Below, in pieces: positions 21,123-31,422 of a stretch of 64,000 nt of DNA. The position numbers and the translations under genes were made by a program. The notes beneath the pieces were generated by a model. It had not been told where the DNA came from. It saw nothing but the letters and a program-made list of their open reading frames with translations, and made no database searches. Position 1 is the stretch's first letter, and every line of letters begins with the position of its first letter. This DNA is from Lithodes maja (Eukaryota > Arthropoda > Malacostraca > Decapoda > Lithodidae). Location of the stretch: positions 1-64,000 of the forward strand of contig JBAKBP010006620.1 in NCBI GenBank assembly GCA_037953745.1, read 5' to 3'.

Positions 21123-21319
21123 AATAAGCCATACTGGCGGTCTAAGATTAGGTTATGGGAAGGTAAATTTTTAAAGAAATTTTGAAGTAAGAATAGTTTT
21201 AAAAACTTCAGAGATGCAAAAAATGAGAGCAATTGGACGATAGTTGGAGGGTTGAGAGCGGTCACCCTTCTTTGGGACAGGTTGAATGAAAGTTTTCAAG
21301 CAAGATGGGAAGACATTAA
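21123..21319 (-). pseudogene. LINE-K RT N-terminal blocks
   Basis: On the minus strand this carries the block before the RT palm, ending in 'ILDRQYGL' immediately before the Harbinger-like element. Its upstream side is cut by the piggyBac-like element at 21320. It matches LINE-J's 'SDRQYGFRRCRST' region. Confidence 0.75.
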
Positions 21320-21797
21320 CCTTCCTGGCATGGGCTAGCCCTCCTAATGACAGTGCGGGGTACCCGGGCGATCTGGCCGAAAAACGTCTAGGCCAAGGCT
21401 ACTGTATTTTTGTTTATTTTAACTGCTAGAAATTTCCCACACATCTATAAACGTAGTGCGGTTTTCAATCTGTAGACTGGCGTTGAGTAGAGCTCTGTAA
21501 GTCAACTGGTTCAGTTGTGATGACGATTTCAGTGGAGCGAATTTTGCAGCGATGTTGACAATATCGGAGCTTTTCAGACACTAATTTCGTCTGACGTCAC
21601 AACAATAACATTGATCCGACGTCTCCTTGTTTTCGGATGTGCGGTGACGCAACGATCGGCTTTGTTTACATGCGTCGGACGCACAGCATTCAGACCAAGC
21701 TTAATAGGCTTTCAAGCTTACTGCCTTTTAATAGGACACCCGGGCTCATGCCCTTCTTTCGCGGTGTCATTTTAAAAGGACACCCGGGCTGGAAGGG
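21320..21797. mobile_element. piggyBac-like element, TTAA-flanked
   Basis: A 478-bp insert between TTAA at 21316-21319 and TTAA at 21798-21801. The ends are short inverted repeats: CCTTCCTGGCATGGGC on the left and, reversed, CCCTTCCAGCCCGGG on the right. The motif CACCCGGGC is repeated near the right end. It is non-coding and interrupts the LINE-K RT upstream region. Confidence 0.72.
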
Positions 21798-21801
21798 TTA
21801 A

Positions 21802-23250
21802 AGGAGAGACAGAGACAGAAGAGTTTGCCTAGGCAGGGAGTCAGCACAGAAGCACAGTTTTTGAGTACAACAGGAGGAACACCATCCATTCCGTACTACT
21901 TATTAGCATTAAGCCCAGAGAGGGTGGAAAATACTTCCTTAGAAGAGATTATGATGTTAGGCATAAGTAGGAGAGAGGGGGGTGGACGTGGAGGAATAGC
22001 ACTGGAATCATCCAAAGTGTAGATTTTAGCGAAAGTGTTAGCGAAGAGTTCAGCTTTGTCAGAGGAAGAAGTGACAGTAGTGCCATCTGAGTGGAAAAGA
22101 GGAGGGAAAGACAAAGAAGAAAAATTGTAGGAGAGGTTTCTGGCTAGATGTCAGAAGGCTTTGGAAGAGCTAGAGTTGGATAGTTCAGTGCATTTATTAT
22201 TGATGAAAGAATGTTTGGGGAATAAACAAAATTTGTTTTGGCTTGATTCCGGCAGAAACATAGGAAATATTCTTGAGTTTGAAAGCGACGTTACCGTTAG
22301 AATGCTTCTTCCTTATTGCGGTTAGCAGTAAAACAAGCTTGAGTAAACCAAGATTTTGCATTAGAATGAAAGAAAGAACATGGAATGTATACTGCCATGC
22401 CCGAGATGATTACCACGGTAATGCGTTCAGCACTCTCCGAGGGTCCCCAACCACGGAAGCAGACATCATTCCAGAGGAAATCAAAGAAGTACTGCCGAAG
22501 AGCCTCCCAGTCGGCAGCGCCAAAGTGCCACATGCGCCGCCGGCTGTAAGGATTGGGTGGCCGTACTGGAGAAATAGGGTAGGTGACAGAGATAAGTTTA
22601 TGGTCGGAAAAGCCCAAAGGAGAGAAAAGATTTTTAGTATAAACAGATTGGTTAGAAATAAGTCAAGAATGTTGGGCCGATCTCCAAAGTGATCCGGGAT
22701 ATGGGTGGGTTGCTGCACTAACTGCTCTAGTTCATTAAGATAGAAAAGATATAGGTTGTTCACCAGGTTGGTCAGTGGAAAAAGAGGAGAGCCATTGGCG
22801 GTGGTGAAAGTTGAAATCTCCTAAGATTGAAATTTCTGTGAAGGCAGAGATCGATAGAATGTGTTCCACATCAGAAGTTATTGGATGATCAGTAGAATTA
22901 GGGGAGAGATAAACAGCACAGAAATATTTAGTTTGAGAGTGACAAGAAAGATTTAGCCAATGAGTTGAGAATTCAGAAGAATCAAAGTTGGGAACACGAG
23001 AGAAAGCAAGATTGTTGAGTACATATACGCAACATCCACCTTTGACTTGAAACTAAGGATAAAGATAGTAGGAGGATACATAAAAGGATTTGCTGTCAGT
23101 AGTCGCAGACAACCAAGTTTCGGTGATAAAGAGAAAATCAGGGTTGGCAGAGGAGAGGTGGTGTCCTAGAGAGTGGAATTTAGAGGATAGGCCACGAAAG
23201 TTGCAGAAGTTTAGAGTAAGTGTAAAAGGTAGTGGTCCAGAAAATTGTTG
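21802..23250 (-). pseudogene. LINE-K APE endonuclease and linker
   Basis: Read leftward from about 23250: a 'NFRGLSSKFHS' start, 'NPDFLFITETW', 'VKGGCCVYV', 'ISILGDFNFHHRQW' and 'NILDLFLTN', then 'FSDHKLIS'. These are the APE-endonuclease landmarks (E-T, G-D-F-N, S-D-H). The rest is a linker with 'STLSGLNANK' just before the RT. At least three frameshifts and several stops break it. It nicks target DNA in intact relatives; this copy cannot. Confidence 0.8.
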
Positions 23251-23298
23251 TGAGTCAGTCGCTGCCAGGGGTCAGACCAATGGGAGCATTTCTGCCAA

Positions 23299-23317
23299 CC
23301 CCCCCCCCCCCCCCCCC
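23299..23317. repeat. poly-C run
   Basis: Nineteen consecutive C's followed by CA repeats, at the 5' boundary of LINE-K (a G-run on the LINE strand). Confidence 0.95.
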
Positions 23318-23539
23318 ACACACTCAAGGAAATTAGGAGTACAAACTCCACCAAACCTATTGGTCATTACGGGGCAGTTTGGATATTTAAACTACTAATC
23401 TACTGACTACGAGGTAGAGAAATGGATAGCAATGAAGAAGGCTAACTCTATGTCTACAATTCTGAAAGGGAACAGGTGTATGAACATCAATATACATTGC
23501 GGAATGCGTTATCACTTCATTGTGCGTTATTCTGAAAGA

Positions 23540-24255
23540 AACTGCGTTATTTGGGGGTTATTTGCCAAGTGTTTGTCCAGATGGTTCTTGAATGTCTCGA
23601 CTGTATTGCAATTCACGTTGTTCGAGGGTATTTTGTTCTAAATATTCACAACACGGTTGAAGAAGAGATGCTTTGCCTCATGAGAATGAAAACGCTTCCC
23701 TATAATCTTATAACCATTGTTTCTCTTGTAGTTTGCTTGATATATCATAAACAATTTGTTTACAGTTAGGTTGGTGTATCCCTTGAAGATTTTGAACACC
23801 TTTATTAGGTAACCTCTCGGTCGTTGCTTTGTTAGGCTAAACAAATTTAGTTCTTTTAATGGCTCTTCGTACGGTTTATTTCGCAATCTAGGTATAATTT
23901 TAGTGACTGCGTTGCACCTTTTCAAGTATATTTATGTCCTTACTGTAGTACGGTGACCACAATTGCATGCAGTATTCGAGATGGAGACGCACCAATGAGT
24001 TGAATAGAGTAAGTATGATTTTTCTTATTTGAATTCAAATGTTCTGCCAATGAAACCGACCAATTTATTAGCAGTTTATATTACCTCTGTACACTGTTTA
24101 CTCGATTTCAGGTCACTTGATATTATCACTCCCAGATCTTTTTCTTTAACCGTATTTGATAGTTGAATGTTGTTCATTGAGTAGTCTTTTTTAACGTTGT
24201 TAATACCGATGTGTAATACTTTGCATTTCTCAATGTTGAGCTTTATTTGCATATA
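23540..24255 (-). pseudogene. CR1 fragment, RT C-terminal part
   Basis: Minus-strand remains of a CR1 related to 41205-46145: 'LNIEKCKVLHIG' and 'KEKDLGVIISSDLK' (24076-24255), then 'RLRNKPYEEPLKELNLFSL' and 'HLFFNRVVNI' (23638-23925), then about 30 more residues ending near 23540. Frame breaks occur between the pieces and the RT palm is absent. The flank 23318-23539 shows nothing recognisable. Confidence 0.8.
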
Positions 24256-24785
24256 ATATATTGATAGGAGGAGAAAGTGTTTTGGAGGGCAGGCTGGGGT
24301 TGCCCTCAATATTGATGAGGCATGGAAAGAATCAGCTAGGGAGGCCGTTTGGGTATGTGTGTGTGTGTACAAGCTTGCTTTATGTATGTATGGAGACGCC
24401 TGTATTGTCAATATGTGAGTGCACGTTCCTGCATCAACACTCACACTCTCCCTCACCACCAGGAATAAAAGAAGTTCTGAACCACAGTCGATATTGAGGG
24501 GATGATAGTGATAGCTGTATGTAACTCGTAACTATATTACCTATTATCAAGATGACTCAACAAGTCATAGATTTTTTCACATTTAACACCACGTTCGTCA
24601 AATTTAACATACTAAAGTTCCAAGTATGCACTGCCGCTTTCTTTAACAACGACTTCTCCAACATTAATGAATATGATCAAACCAATATCCTTCCCTGTAA
24701 AAGGGATGTGTGTACATGCTTAGATTGATATGCAGGATTCGAAGTTGCATAATAAATCGTAGGCAGTGTCCACCATTCTTTAACT
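24256..24785. other. no feature recognised
   Basis: Contains a short GT microsatellite at about 24354-24370 and no supported coding frame. Confidence 0.3.
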
Positions 24786-24860
24786 GCCTTCGTGGTGTAA
24801 TGCATAAGGTGTTGATATTCGGTGTGAGAGTCCTGGGTTCGAATCCATGGACTGCCACAT
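24786..24860 (+). repeat. tRNA-like sequence, probable SINE head or tRNA pseudogene
   Basis: Contains an A-box-like TGGTGTAATGCATAAGG and a B-box GGGTTCGAATCC in tRNA spacing. The acceptor strands do not pair well, so it is unlikely to be a working tRNA gene and more likely the head of a tRNA-derived SINE or a tRNA pseudogene. Confidence 0.5.
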
Positions 24861-24955
24861 GTGTTTGTAATATTTCATTAATCGATTTTAGGAGTAGAGT
24901 TGGTTGTTGGATAGAACATAATAATACATAGTCTATTATACAATTAATTATATTC

Positions 24956-25119
24956 AACAGAAACAGGACAATGAAGGCCGTGACGAGGATCATTTTGCTT
25001 TATTGGTACCAGCCGTTTCGACACATGTGTTATGTCATCATCAGTGTAAATCTATGGACAATTTGTTCGAATTAGTATTTTTTTTAAAATAAACAGGGTT
25101 TGAGCCCTAGAGTTCATTA

Positions 25120-25158
<39 letters not shown>

Positions 25159-25290
25159 ATATAAATAAAAGATCAGTTAATTATGCAGATAAATCACTAA
25201 CCATTCTCAATTACATGTTTGTAAGAATGCAGCCAAATGCATCGATCAGTCTATGCTAAAACATTATTACATAAACCACCTAACAATATC
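24956..25290 (-). repeat. PLE terminal repeat (PLTR), downstream copy of PLE#1
   Basis: Matches 29262-29600 in the same orientation and 31196-31400 plus 34930-35290 inverted. It contains the hammerhead-like motif and a 36-base A run (25121-25156) that is only about 13 bases in the 29-kb copy. It is separated from the rest of PLE#1 by a CR1 insertion at 25291. Confidence 0.85.
25010..25060 (-). ncRNA. hammerhead-ribozyme-like motif, PLE copy 1
   Basis: On the minus strand CTGATGA (25038-25044) is followed by a GACA/TGTC helix II and GAAAC (25015-25019), then GGC and TGGTACC (the other three copies have GTC then TGGTACC). These are the conserved hammerhead boxes. Helix III would be about two base pairs, and helix I has a CA:TG pair plus an outer TTTA:TAAA. 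The GTC cleavage site is changed to GGC here, so this copy is probably inactive. Confidence 0.5.
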
Positions 25291-26503
25291 AAGTTGTTAG
25301 GATGGATTAGGTCATGGCTAATTGGTAGGAAGCAGAGAGTCAGCATAAATGGAACCAAGTCAGAATGGGGAGCAGTCAAAAGTGGTGTCCCCAAGGGATC
25401 GGTATTAGGTCCCCTGTTGTTTCTTATATACATAAATTACCTAGATTTAGGTATAACTAGTAGGATAATTAAATTCGCAGACGATACTAAAATAGGGAGA
25501 TCAATTGATTCAGATAGCGATATAGAGTACCTCCAAAGGGATCTAGATACCTTACATGAATGGTCAGTAAATTGGCAGATGAAGTTTAACATTGACAAAT
25601 GCAAGGTATTAAAGATAGGGAAGATGCAAACAAATGTTAAATATAAACTAGCTAATTTAGAATTAGAAAATTCAGACTGTGAGAAAGATCTAGGTGTGTT
25701 TGTTAGCAATGATTTGAAGCCTAGAACACAGTGTATAAGCGTTCGTAATAAGGCAAACAGGATTCTCTGGTTCATCTCTAGGAGTGTGAGTAACAGAACT
25801 GCTGATGTTATCTTAAAACTTTACTTGTCATTAGTGAGACCCCATATGGATTATGCTGTCCAATTTTGGTGTCCTTATTACAGAATGGACATAGATTCAT
25901 TGGAGAGAGTACAGCGTAGAATGACAAAAATTATCCATAATATTAGAAATCTTTCGTATGAAGAAAGGTTGAAGAAATTAGGTTTACATTCGTTAGAGAG
26001 ACGCAGAGTTAGAGGGGATATGATAGAGGTGTTCAAGTGGGTTAGTGGGATTAACAAAGGGGACATGACAAATGTACTAAAGCTCAGTGATAGCGAAAGA
26101 ACTCGTACCAATGGTTTCAAATTAGATAAATTTCGTTTCAGAAAAGATATAGGCAAATATTGGTTTGGTAACAGAGTTGTAGATGGGTGGAATGGACTAC
26201 CAAGTGCTATAGTGGGATCTAAAACTGTAGGGAGCTTTAAGATAAAATTGGATAAGCATATGGACGAGAAGGGTTGGGTGTGAAGGGGGATCAGCCGGGT
26301 TGGGCCAATCAGCGCTCTGCAGACCCCCATAATCCTGCGTTAATCTCTAACCGTTTTGGTAAGATGATCCTCAGGGTATTAGAGTGTTGAGCCTATAATT
26401 GGGCTTTGTAATTGAATTGGGGTTGTGTGGGACAGGGATCTGCCTTGCTTAGGCCAATCGGCTTTCTGCAGACTCCCATTTTCTTATGTTCTTATGTTCT
26501 TAT
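25291..26503 (+). pseudogene. CR1 LINE, 5'-truncated, RT C-terminal half open
   Basis: Inserted in PLE#1 between the two halves of a sequence that is uninterrupted at 29580. The frame is open to 26283: 'GVPKGSVLGPLLFLIYIN', 'FADDTKI' (palm), 'KCKVLKIG', 'KDLGVFVSNDL', and the C-terminal 'WFGNRVVDGWNGLPSAIV'. The RT N-terminus and endonuclease are missing. The 3' end is a (TTCTTATG)3-type octamer tail at about 26480-26503, the hallmark of CR1 elements. The first 18 codons of the open frame starting at 25237 are PLE sequence, not CR1. Confidence 0.88.
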
Positions 26504-26800
26504 GTGTAAATTCCGGCTCTACAAGTGAGATTGAGCTTAAAATCACGACTTAAATACATCTATCAAATGTTCAGTCAGAGAAAAAAGATACCTTCTAACT
26601 AAAACTTATGACACAGACAAAATTTAAAATACCTATCAATATAAAGTTTTAATTCGGGTAATAAATCAATAATTCATTACAACCACGTTTAAAGTTACTC
26701 TATCACAGGACATACATGGACAGACTAATGCCACCCGAAAAGCTATGCAACATTTAAGGGAAAAGAGGACACAGTATTGTTCAACTGGGGGTTAAGTTTC

Positions 26801-28021
26801 TTAATAATTATACAGGGATTCTAGAATTCTAATACTATCCCCTGGACAACTATCAATTATAGAGAAATGCTCTCGATCTGGTGTGACTTTACATACTTTA
26901 CAGTGATCACGTACTGCCGAGTGGGAGAGGGTCTTCATCCTACGACCAGTTCTGCTAGACTGACCTAGATGCTCGTCGATTCGTGTTTTGAAGGATCGCA
27001 ATGTGCTTCCCACATACCCTGCTTGGCAACTAGGGCAAGTAAAACTATAGACAATGGACGAGCGCAAGTCAGCTGGCATACGATCTTTGAAGTGAAACAT
27101 TGACCCAATCTTGAACGAGTTCATAGGTACGAATCTAAAGTCTTTGTCAGGGTAAAATTTACATAAATTGTCTAATAATGAAGATTCCATTTGCTTAGTG
27201 AGCTCACCTAAATAGGGGATCCGAAAGTAGATTTTCTCCTTTTGAATTGTGGGGGTATCTAGCTTGGGCTGATATTTGTCATTTAAGAACTTATTCACAA
27301 GTTTGTCGAACAAATTCGTGTGATAGCCGTTACAATTAAAGTAATTCCTTAAAAAAGTTATTTCCTGATGAAAATAGTCAAAACTTGAAGCTAAAGAATA
27401 AGCTCTGTGTAAAAGGGTTTTCACAGCGTTGATTTTAAAATTAAAGTGACAATAGCTGAAAAAAATTGTGCCTAATTCCGAGAATGTTGGCTTTCGAAAA
27501 ATGGAAAATGCAAGACCGCCATTGAATTTTTCAATATTTAGATCTAGAAATGAAAGTTTATTGTCAGTCTCAGTATCCATGGTAAAACTAATGTTGTCAT
27601 GTTGTGCATTAAGGTACTCTAGAAACTGTTGGGCATGATTTTTATCCTTAAAAATAACAAATGTGTCGTCCATATACCTCCTGTACAGCAAGGGTTTAAA
27701 ATCGCTTGGACAATTATCTAGCCACATTTGTTCATGAAAGCACAAAAATATATTGGCAAATGCAGGGGCTAATGGGCTACCCATGGATAGGCCATCTTCC
27801 TGTTTGAACAATTCACCATTGAAAACTAATAAATTATCTTTAGTACACAGAAGTAGGAATTTTTTAAATACAGATTTAGTCATACCCATGAATTTATCCA
27901 AACCCCGGAAAGCTAAACCGACAAAAATGTTAACAGTCTCAACTAGAGGTATATTGGTGAACAATGACTTTACGTTGTAACTATCCATATAGTAGGACTC
28001 TGGAATTTTGCAGTCCGACAA
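26801..28021 (-). CDS. PLE#1 RT core and GIY-YIG endonuclease
   Basis: A 406-codon open stretch. RT motifs: 'YNVKSLFTNIPL' (first catalytic Asp region), 'GLSMGSPLAPAFANIFL', 'Y-M-D-D' at residues 116-119, and 'NKLSFLDLNI'. The C-terminal GIY-YIG nuclease has a C-P-S-C pair (329-332), 'AGYVGST' (334-340), Arg347, His351 and Glu401. This is the diagnostic PLE architecture. Relative to the two other copies, a 4-bp insertion near 26806 ends the protein early, removing about 18 residues. The N-terminal half continues upstream in another frame, so the full protein is broken. Confidence 0.9.
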   Translation of the reverse strand: MSDCKIPESYYMDSYNVKSLFTNIPLVETVNIFVGLAFRGLDKFMGMTKSVFKKFLLLCTKDNLLVFNGELFKQEDGLSMGSPLAPAFANIFLCFHEQMWLDNCPSDFKPLLYRRYMDDTFVIFKDKNHAQQFLEYLNAQHDNISFTMDTETDNKLSFLDLNIEKFNGGLAFSIFRKPTFSELGTIFFSYCHFNFKINAVKTLLHRAYSLASSFDYFHQEITFLRNYFNCNGYHTNLFDKLVNKFLNDKYQPKLDTPTIQKEKIYFRIPYLGELTKQMESSLLDNLCKFYPDKDFRFVPMNSFKIGSMFHFKDRMPADLRSSIVYSFTCPSCQAGYVGSTLRSFKTRIDEHLGQSSRTGRRMKTLSHSAVRDHCKVCKVTPDREHFSIIDSCPGDSIRILESLYNY

Positions 28022-28782
28022 AGATTGGGATAGGTCATAGGAGTTTTAACTGTGTAGTCATTAGTTGTAAAGGGGCTCAGAATAGGCACTAGGAACTTTG
28101 CTAGCTTATAGGGGGCAGTATTATATGCTGCTACTCTCGGTCGAAGGGGGACAGAGGCTTTGTGCACTTTAGGAAGTCCATACAAGGTGGCCGGGGACGA
28201 ACCTGTAGGTTTAAAGGACTTTGAATCTGCTTCGCTAACTATTTTTAGTGAAACAAGGTTGTTAACGAATCTTATTACTTTATCTTCGACTTTGGTTGTA
28301 AGTTTGAAAATATCCGAGTAGAGTAATTTAGTAAATTTGGAAGCATCTTGTAATATATCATTCATCTTTGAAATATAATCAGTTTTTTCAAGTAGGACCA
28401 CACCCTTCCCCTTGTCGGGTCTGTATATTACCAGGCCATTTTTCTTTCCTAAGGATTTCAAAATGTCTAAGTCCGCTCGCGAAATTATGGGGGAGAACAC
28501 CTTACTAGACTTGAACCCATAAAAATGATTGCATGCAATACTCTGAATAGTCTTAACAACATTCTTGAATTTAACATTTTGTGGAAACTTGATGCGTTTT
28601 AACCTATTTACAATGTTTTCAAAATCTAAACAAATATCTGTAAAATGAGGGCTTATATACTGGGAGACAGAAATCAAGACCGAATGAGAGAAGTATTTTT
28701 TCTCTATGTGATAAGGTTGAATTTGAATAGTTAAAAATAACATTATCCGGGTCACATGAGTTGAGGGAGTGTTTGCCGCCAA
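27970..28782 (-). pseudogene. PLE#1 middle region, RT fingers
   Basis: Carries 'LVIYRPDKGKGVVLLEKTDY' and 'LYGLPKVHK', the characteristic PLE blocks before the RT palm, plus 'PLRPRVAAYNTAPYKLAKFL'. The frame is lost by an indel near 28020, where the next frame takes over at 'SDCKIPESYYMDSYN'. A further shift near 28650 separates it from the N-terminal part. Confidence 0.85.
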
Positions 28783-29209
28783 TATTTTGAAGTTTCTTTT
28801 CGTGGGTCTTACTTACTTTTTCCCTTAAAAGTGCAGTCTTATTATTTACGAATCGTCTTAAACATATAAAGTCCAAACGAGACACAATGGCTTTGAGACT
28901 TGCACACAACTGAGAAAGGCGAGTTTCTGACTCACTATCTTCTCTTTCCTTCGTATTTATTTCTATGTTTAAAAGTTGTCTTTGCCATTTTCTATACAGG
29001 TCTGAAGTGAGTAGAGATTTTCGATACAATTTAAACTTTAAACATTTAGGGAACACATTATATACTTTGCAACACTTTAGGAAATGGAGATCCAATGGTT
29101 TTTTAGCATGTTTCTTGGACGCATGTTCGACCTTTCGGAACCCTTGTAGAGCTGGGTATCCATACCTTGTAGAGCTGGGTATCCATACCTTGTAGAGCTG
29201 GGTATCCAT
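28619..29209 (-). pseudogene. PLE#1 N-terminal region
   Basis: 196 codons: a basic N-terminal domain ('KKHAKKPLDLHFLKCCKVYNVF') and a 'LSQLCASLKAIVSRLDFICLRRFVNNKTALLREKVSK' segment that is likely helical. It matches 31423-31971 on the plus strand. The initiating region lies within three 23-bp tandem repeats that shift the frame, so the true start is ambiguous. Confidence 0.75.
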
Positions 29210-29211
29210 AC
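29143..29211. repeat. 23-bp tandem repeat, three copies, at PLE#1 start
   Basis: Units at 29143, 29166 and 29189, all 23 bp, encoding on the minus strand the ATG-containing start of the PLE N-terminal frame. PLE#3 has a single unit (about 31422-31444). Since 23 is not a multiple of 3, each unit offers an ATG in a different frame. Confidence 0.9.
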
Positions 29212-29261
29212 CTTGTTTGTAGAGTTTGAGAAACAGGAATATTCTTGGGGAATCGTAGCTT

Positions 29262-29640
29262 CAACAGAAACAGGACAATGAAGGCCGTGACGAGGATAAT
29301 TTTGCTTTATTGGTACCAGACGTTTCGACACATGTGTTATGTCATCATCAGTGTAAATCTATGGACAATTTGTTCGAATTAGTATTTTTTTTTAGATAAA
29401 CAGGGTTTGAGCCCTAGAGTTCATTAAAAAAAAAAAAAATTAAATTGATATAAATAAAAGATCAGTTAATTATGCAGATAAATCACTAACCATTCTCAAT
29501 ACCATATTCGCAAGAATGCAGCCAAATGCATCGATCAGTCTATGCTAAAACATTATTACATAAACCACCTAACAATATCAAGTGTAAATTCCGCCTCTAC
29601 AGGTGAGATTGACCTTAAAATCACGACTTAAATACATCTA
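29262..29640 (-). repeat. PLE terminal repeat between PLE#1 and PLE#2
   Basis: Contains the hammerhead-like motif, a TTTAAT-A-run, and continues directly into the 3' UTR of PLE#2. It gives the uninterrupted target sequence for the CR1 insertion at 25291. Confidence 0.85.
29317..29365 (-). ncRNA. hammerhead-ribozyme-like motif, PLE copy 2
   Basis: Minus-strand CTGATGA (29345-29351), a GACA/TGTC helix II, then GAAAC (29322-29326), GTC and TGGTACC. Same fold as copies 3 and 4, located between two tandem PLE units. Confidence 0.55.
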
Positions 29641-31195
29641 TCAAATGTTCAGTCAGAGAAAAAATATACGCACTAACTAAAACTTATGACACAGACAAAA
29701 TTTAAAATACCTATCAATATAAAGTTTTCATTCGGCTAATATCTCAATAATTCATTACAACCAGGTTTAAAGTTACTCTACCACAGGACATACATGGACA
29801 GACTAATGCCACCCGAAAAGCTATGCAACATTTAAGGGAAAAGAGGACACAGTATTGTTCAACTGGGGGTTAAGTTTCTTAATATACAGGGATTCTAGAA
29901 TTCTAATACTATCCCCTGGACAACTATCAATTATAGAGAAATGCTCTCGATCTGGTGTGACTTTACATACTTTACAGTGATCACGTACTGCCGAGTGGGA
30001 GAGGGTCTTCATCCTACGACCAGTTCTGCTAGACTGACCTAGATGCTCGTCGATTCGTGTTTTGAAGGATCGCAATGTGCTTCCCACATACCCTGCTTGG
30101 CAACTAGGGCAAGTAAAACTATAGACAATCGACGAGCGCAAGTCAGCTGGCATACGATCTTTGAAGTGAAACATTGACCCAATCTTGAACGAGTTCATAA
30201 GTACGAATCTAAAGTCTTTGTCAGGGTAAAATTTACATAACTTGTCTAATAATGAAGATTCTATTTGCTTAGTGAGCTCACCTAAATAGGGGATCCGAAA
30301 GTAGATTTTCTCCTTTTGAACTGTGGGGGTATCTAGCTTGGGCTGATATTTGTCATTTAAGAACTTATTCACAAGTTTGTCGAACAAATTTGTGTGATAG
30401 CCATTACAATTAAAGTAATTCCTTAAACCCTTAATTAGCGGCGCGCAACATAAGTCGAGTATAATAAATCTGGACTATCTGGCGGCGCTCGACATAGGTC
30501 GTGTGGCAATTTCAGCACGTAATGTTGCTGAGAGAGAGAGACAAGTGGTGGCAGGAGAGTAGCGAGCGTATGACTGCTCCAGACCACCGCGGCGAACCTA
30601 CTGACACGAATCCCACCTCCTCCCTCCCTCTCTCACTCGCTATATACGGAATTGTATGGGGATAGTGCCGAATTACATGCTTTTTGCACTCGCGTTGCAC
30701 GGTTGTTGCAAAAAACTAGCCATCATAAAAGGATCGTTATGGTGTCATTGGAAAGCTCTGTTTATGCCCTTTCAGGGATAGATACTTGTTTTACGCTCTG
30801 GATCTTATTTAGGCATGAAAATGATCACGTAAACAGCCCTATTTTGGGTAAAAACACCCCGCTGGGCGGTACATATAAATAAACCGCCTAGGCCGCTCGT
30901 AAGGTGTTAACAAAGTTATTTCCTGATGAAAATAGTCAAAACTTGAAGCTAAAGAATAAGCTCTGTGTAAAAGGGTTTCACAGCGTTGATTTTAAAATTA
31001 AAGTGACAATAGCTGAAAAAACTTGTGCCTAATCCCGATAATGTTGGCTTTCGAAAAATGAAAAATGCAAGACCGCCATTGAATTTCTCAATATTTAGAT
31101 CTAAAAATGAAAGTTTATTGTCAGTCTCAGTATCCATGGTAAAACTAATGTTGTCATGTTGTGCATTAAGGTACTCTAGAAACTGTTGGGCATGA
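29641..31195 (-). pseudogene. PLE#2, partial, split by MITE
   Basis: Minus-strand C-terminal half of a PLE. Residues from the RT tail through GIY-YIG are in 29821-30387, with the full C-terminus 'LYIKKLNPQLNNTV' that PLE#1 lacks. A piggyBac-like MITE interrupts at 30427-30906. The remainder (30911-31193) encodes 'DTETDNKLSFLDLNI' and breaks off abruptly at about 31194, where the inverted PLE#3 begins. The RT catalytic YMDD region is missing. Confidence 0.85.
30427..30906. mobile_element. piggyBac-like MITE, complete, in PLE#2
   Basis: 480 bp between TTAA at 30423-30426 and TTAA at 30907-30910. The empty site is seen in PLE#1 near 27354, where one TTAA is followed by AAAAGTT. Ends: ACCCTTAATTAGCGGC on the left and CACCTTACGAGCGGCC on the right when reversed. 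No transposase. The same MITE, left-truncated, is at 17705-18142. Confidence 0.85.
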
Positions 31196-31269
31196 ACTTT
31201 TAATGAACTCTAGGGCTCAAACCCTGTTTATTTAACATTAAATTTTGTACTAATTCGAACAAATTGTCC

Positions 31270-31320
31270 ATAGATTTACACTGATGATGACATAACACAT
31301 GTGTCGAAACGTCTGGTACC
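31270..31320 (+). ncRNA. hammerhead-ribozyme-like motif, PLE copy 3
   Basis: CTGATGA at 31281-31287, helix II GACA/TGTC with loop TAACACATG, GAAAC at 31306-31310, then GTC with expected cleavage after the C, then TGGTACCAATAAA. Helix I would pair CA:TG next to the core and TTTA:TAAA further out across an asymmetric internal loop. Helix III is only about 2 bp, so cleavage may need a dimeric fold. Confidence 0.58.
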
Positions 31321-31422
31321 AATAAAGCAAAATGATCCTCGTCACAGCCTTCATTGTCCTGTTTCTGTTGAAGCTACGATTCCCCAAGAATATTCCTGTT
31401 TCTCAAATTCTACAAACAAGGT

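Larger units (their letters stand above)
18146..23295 (-). mobile_element. LINE-K (jockey/CR1-group), split by two DNA elements
   Basis: A minus-strand LINE from endonuclease (about 23250) to RT C-terminus (18146). It is interrupted by a Harbinger-like element (19272-21119) and a piggyBac-like element (21320-21797). Removing both leaves one continuous protein order. The 3' end is missing because the copy abuts a truncated piggyBac MITE. The clade is assigned from the APE endonuclease and RT motifs only. Confidence 0.85.
26504..29261 (-). mobile_element. Penelope-like element copy 1 (PLE#1)
   Basis: The minus-strand body of a PLE: N-terminal region 28619-29209, middle 28020-28782, RT plus GIY-YIG 26801-28021, and 3' UTR to 26504. 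PLTRs lie on both sides (29262-29600 upstream, 24956-25290 downstream). It is the most complete of the three copies in the window. Confidence 0.9.

Noticed and set aside
24786..24860. Functional tRNA gene
   Set aside because: A and B boxes are present, but the acceptor strands do not pair and no clean cloverleaf forms.
25237..25290. First 18 codons of the 25237-26283 frame as LINE N-terminus
   Set aside because: This sequence is PLE terminal repeat, present without the LINE at 29520-29580.
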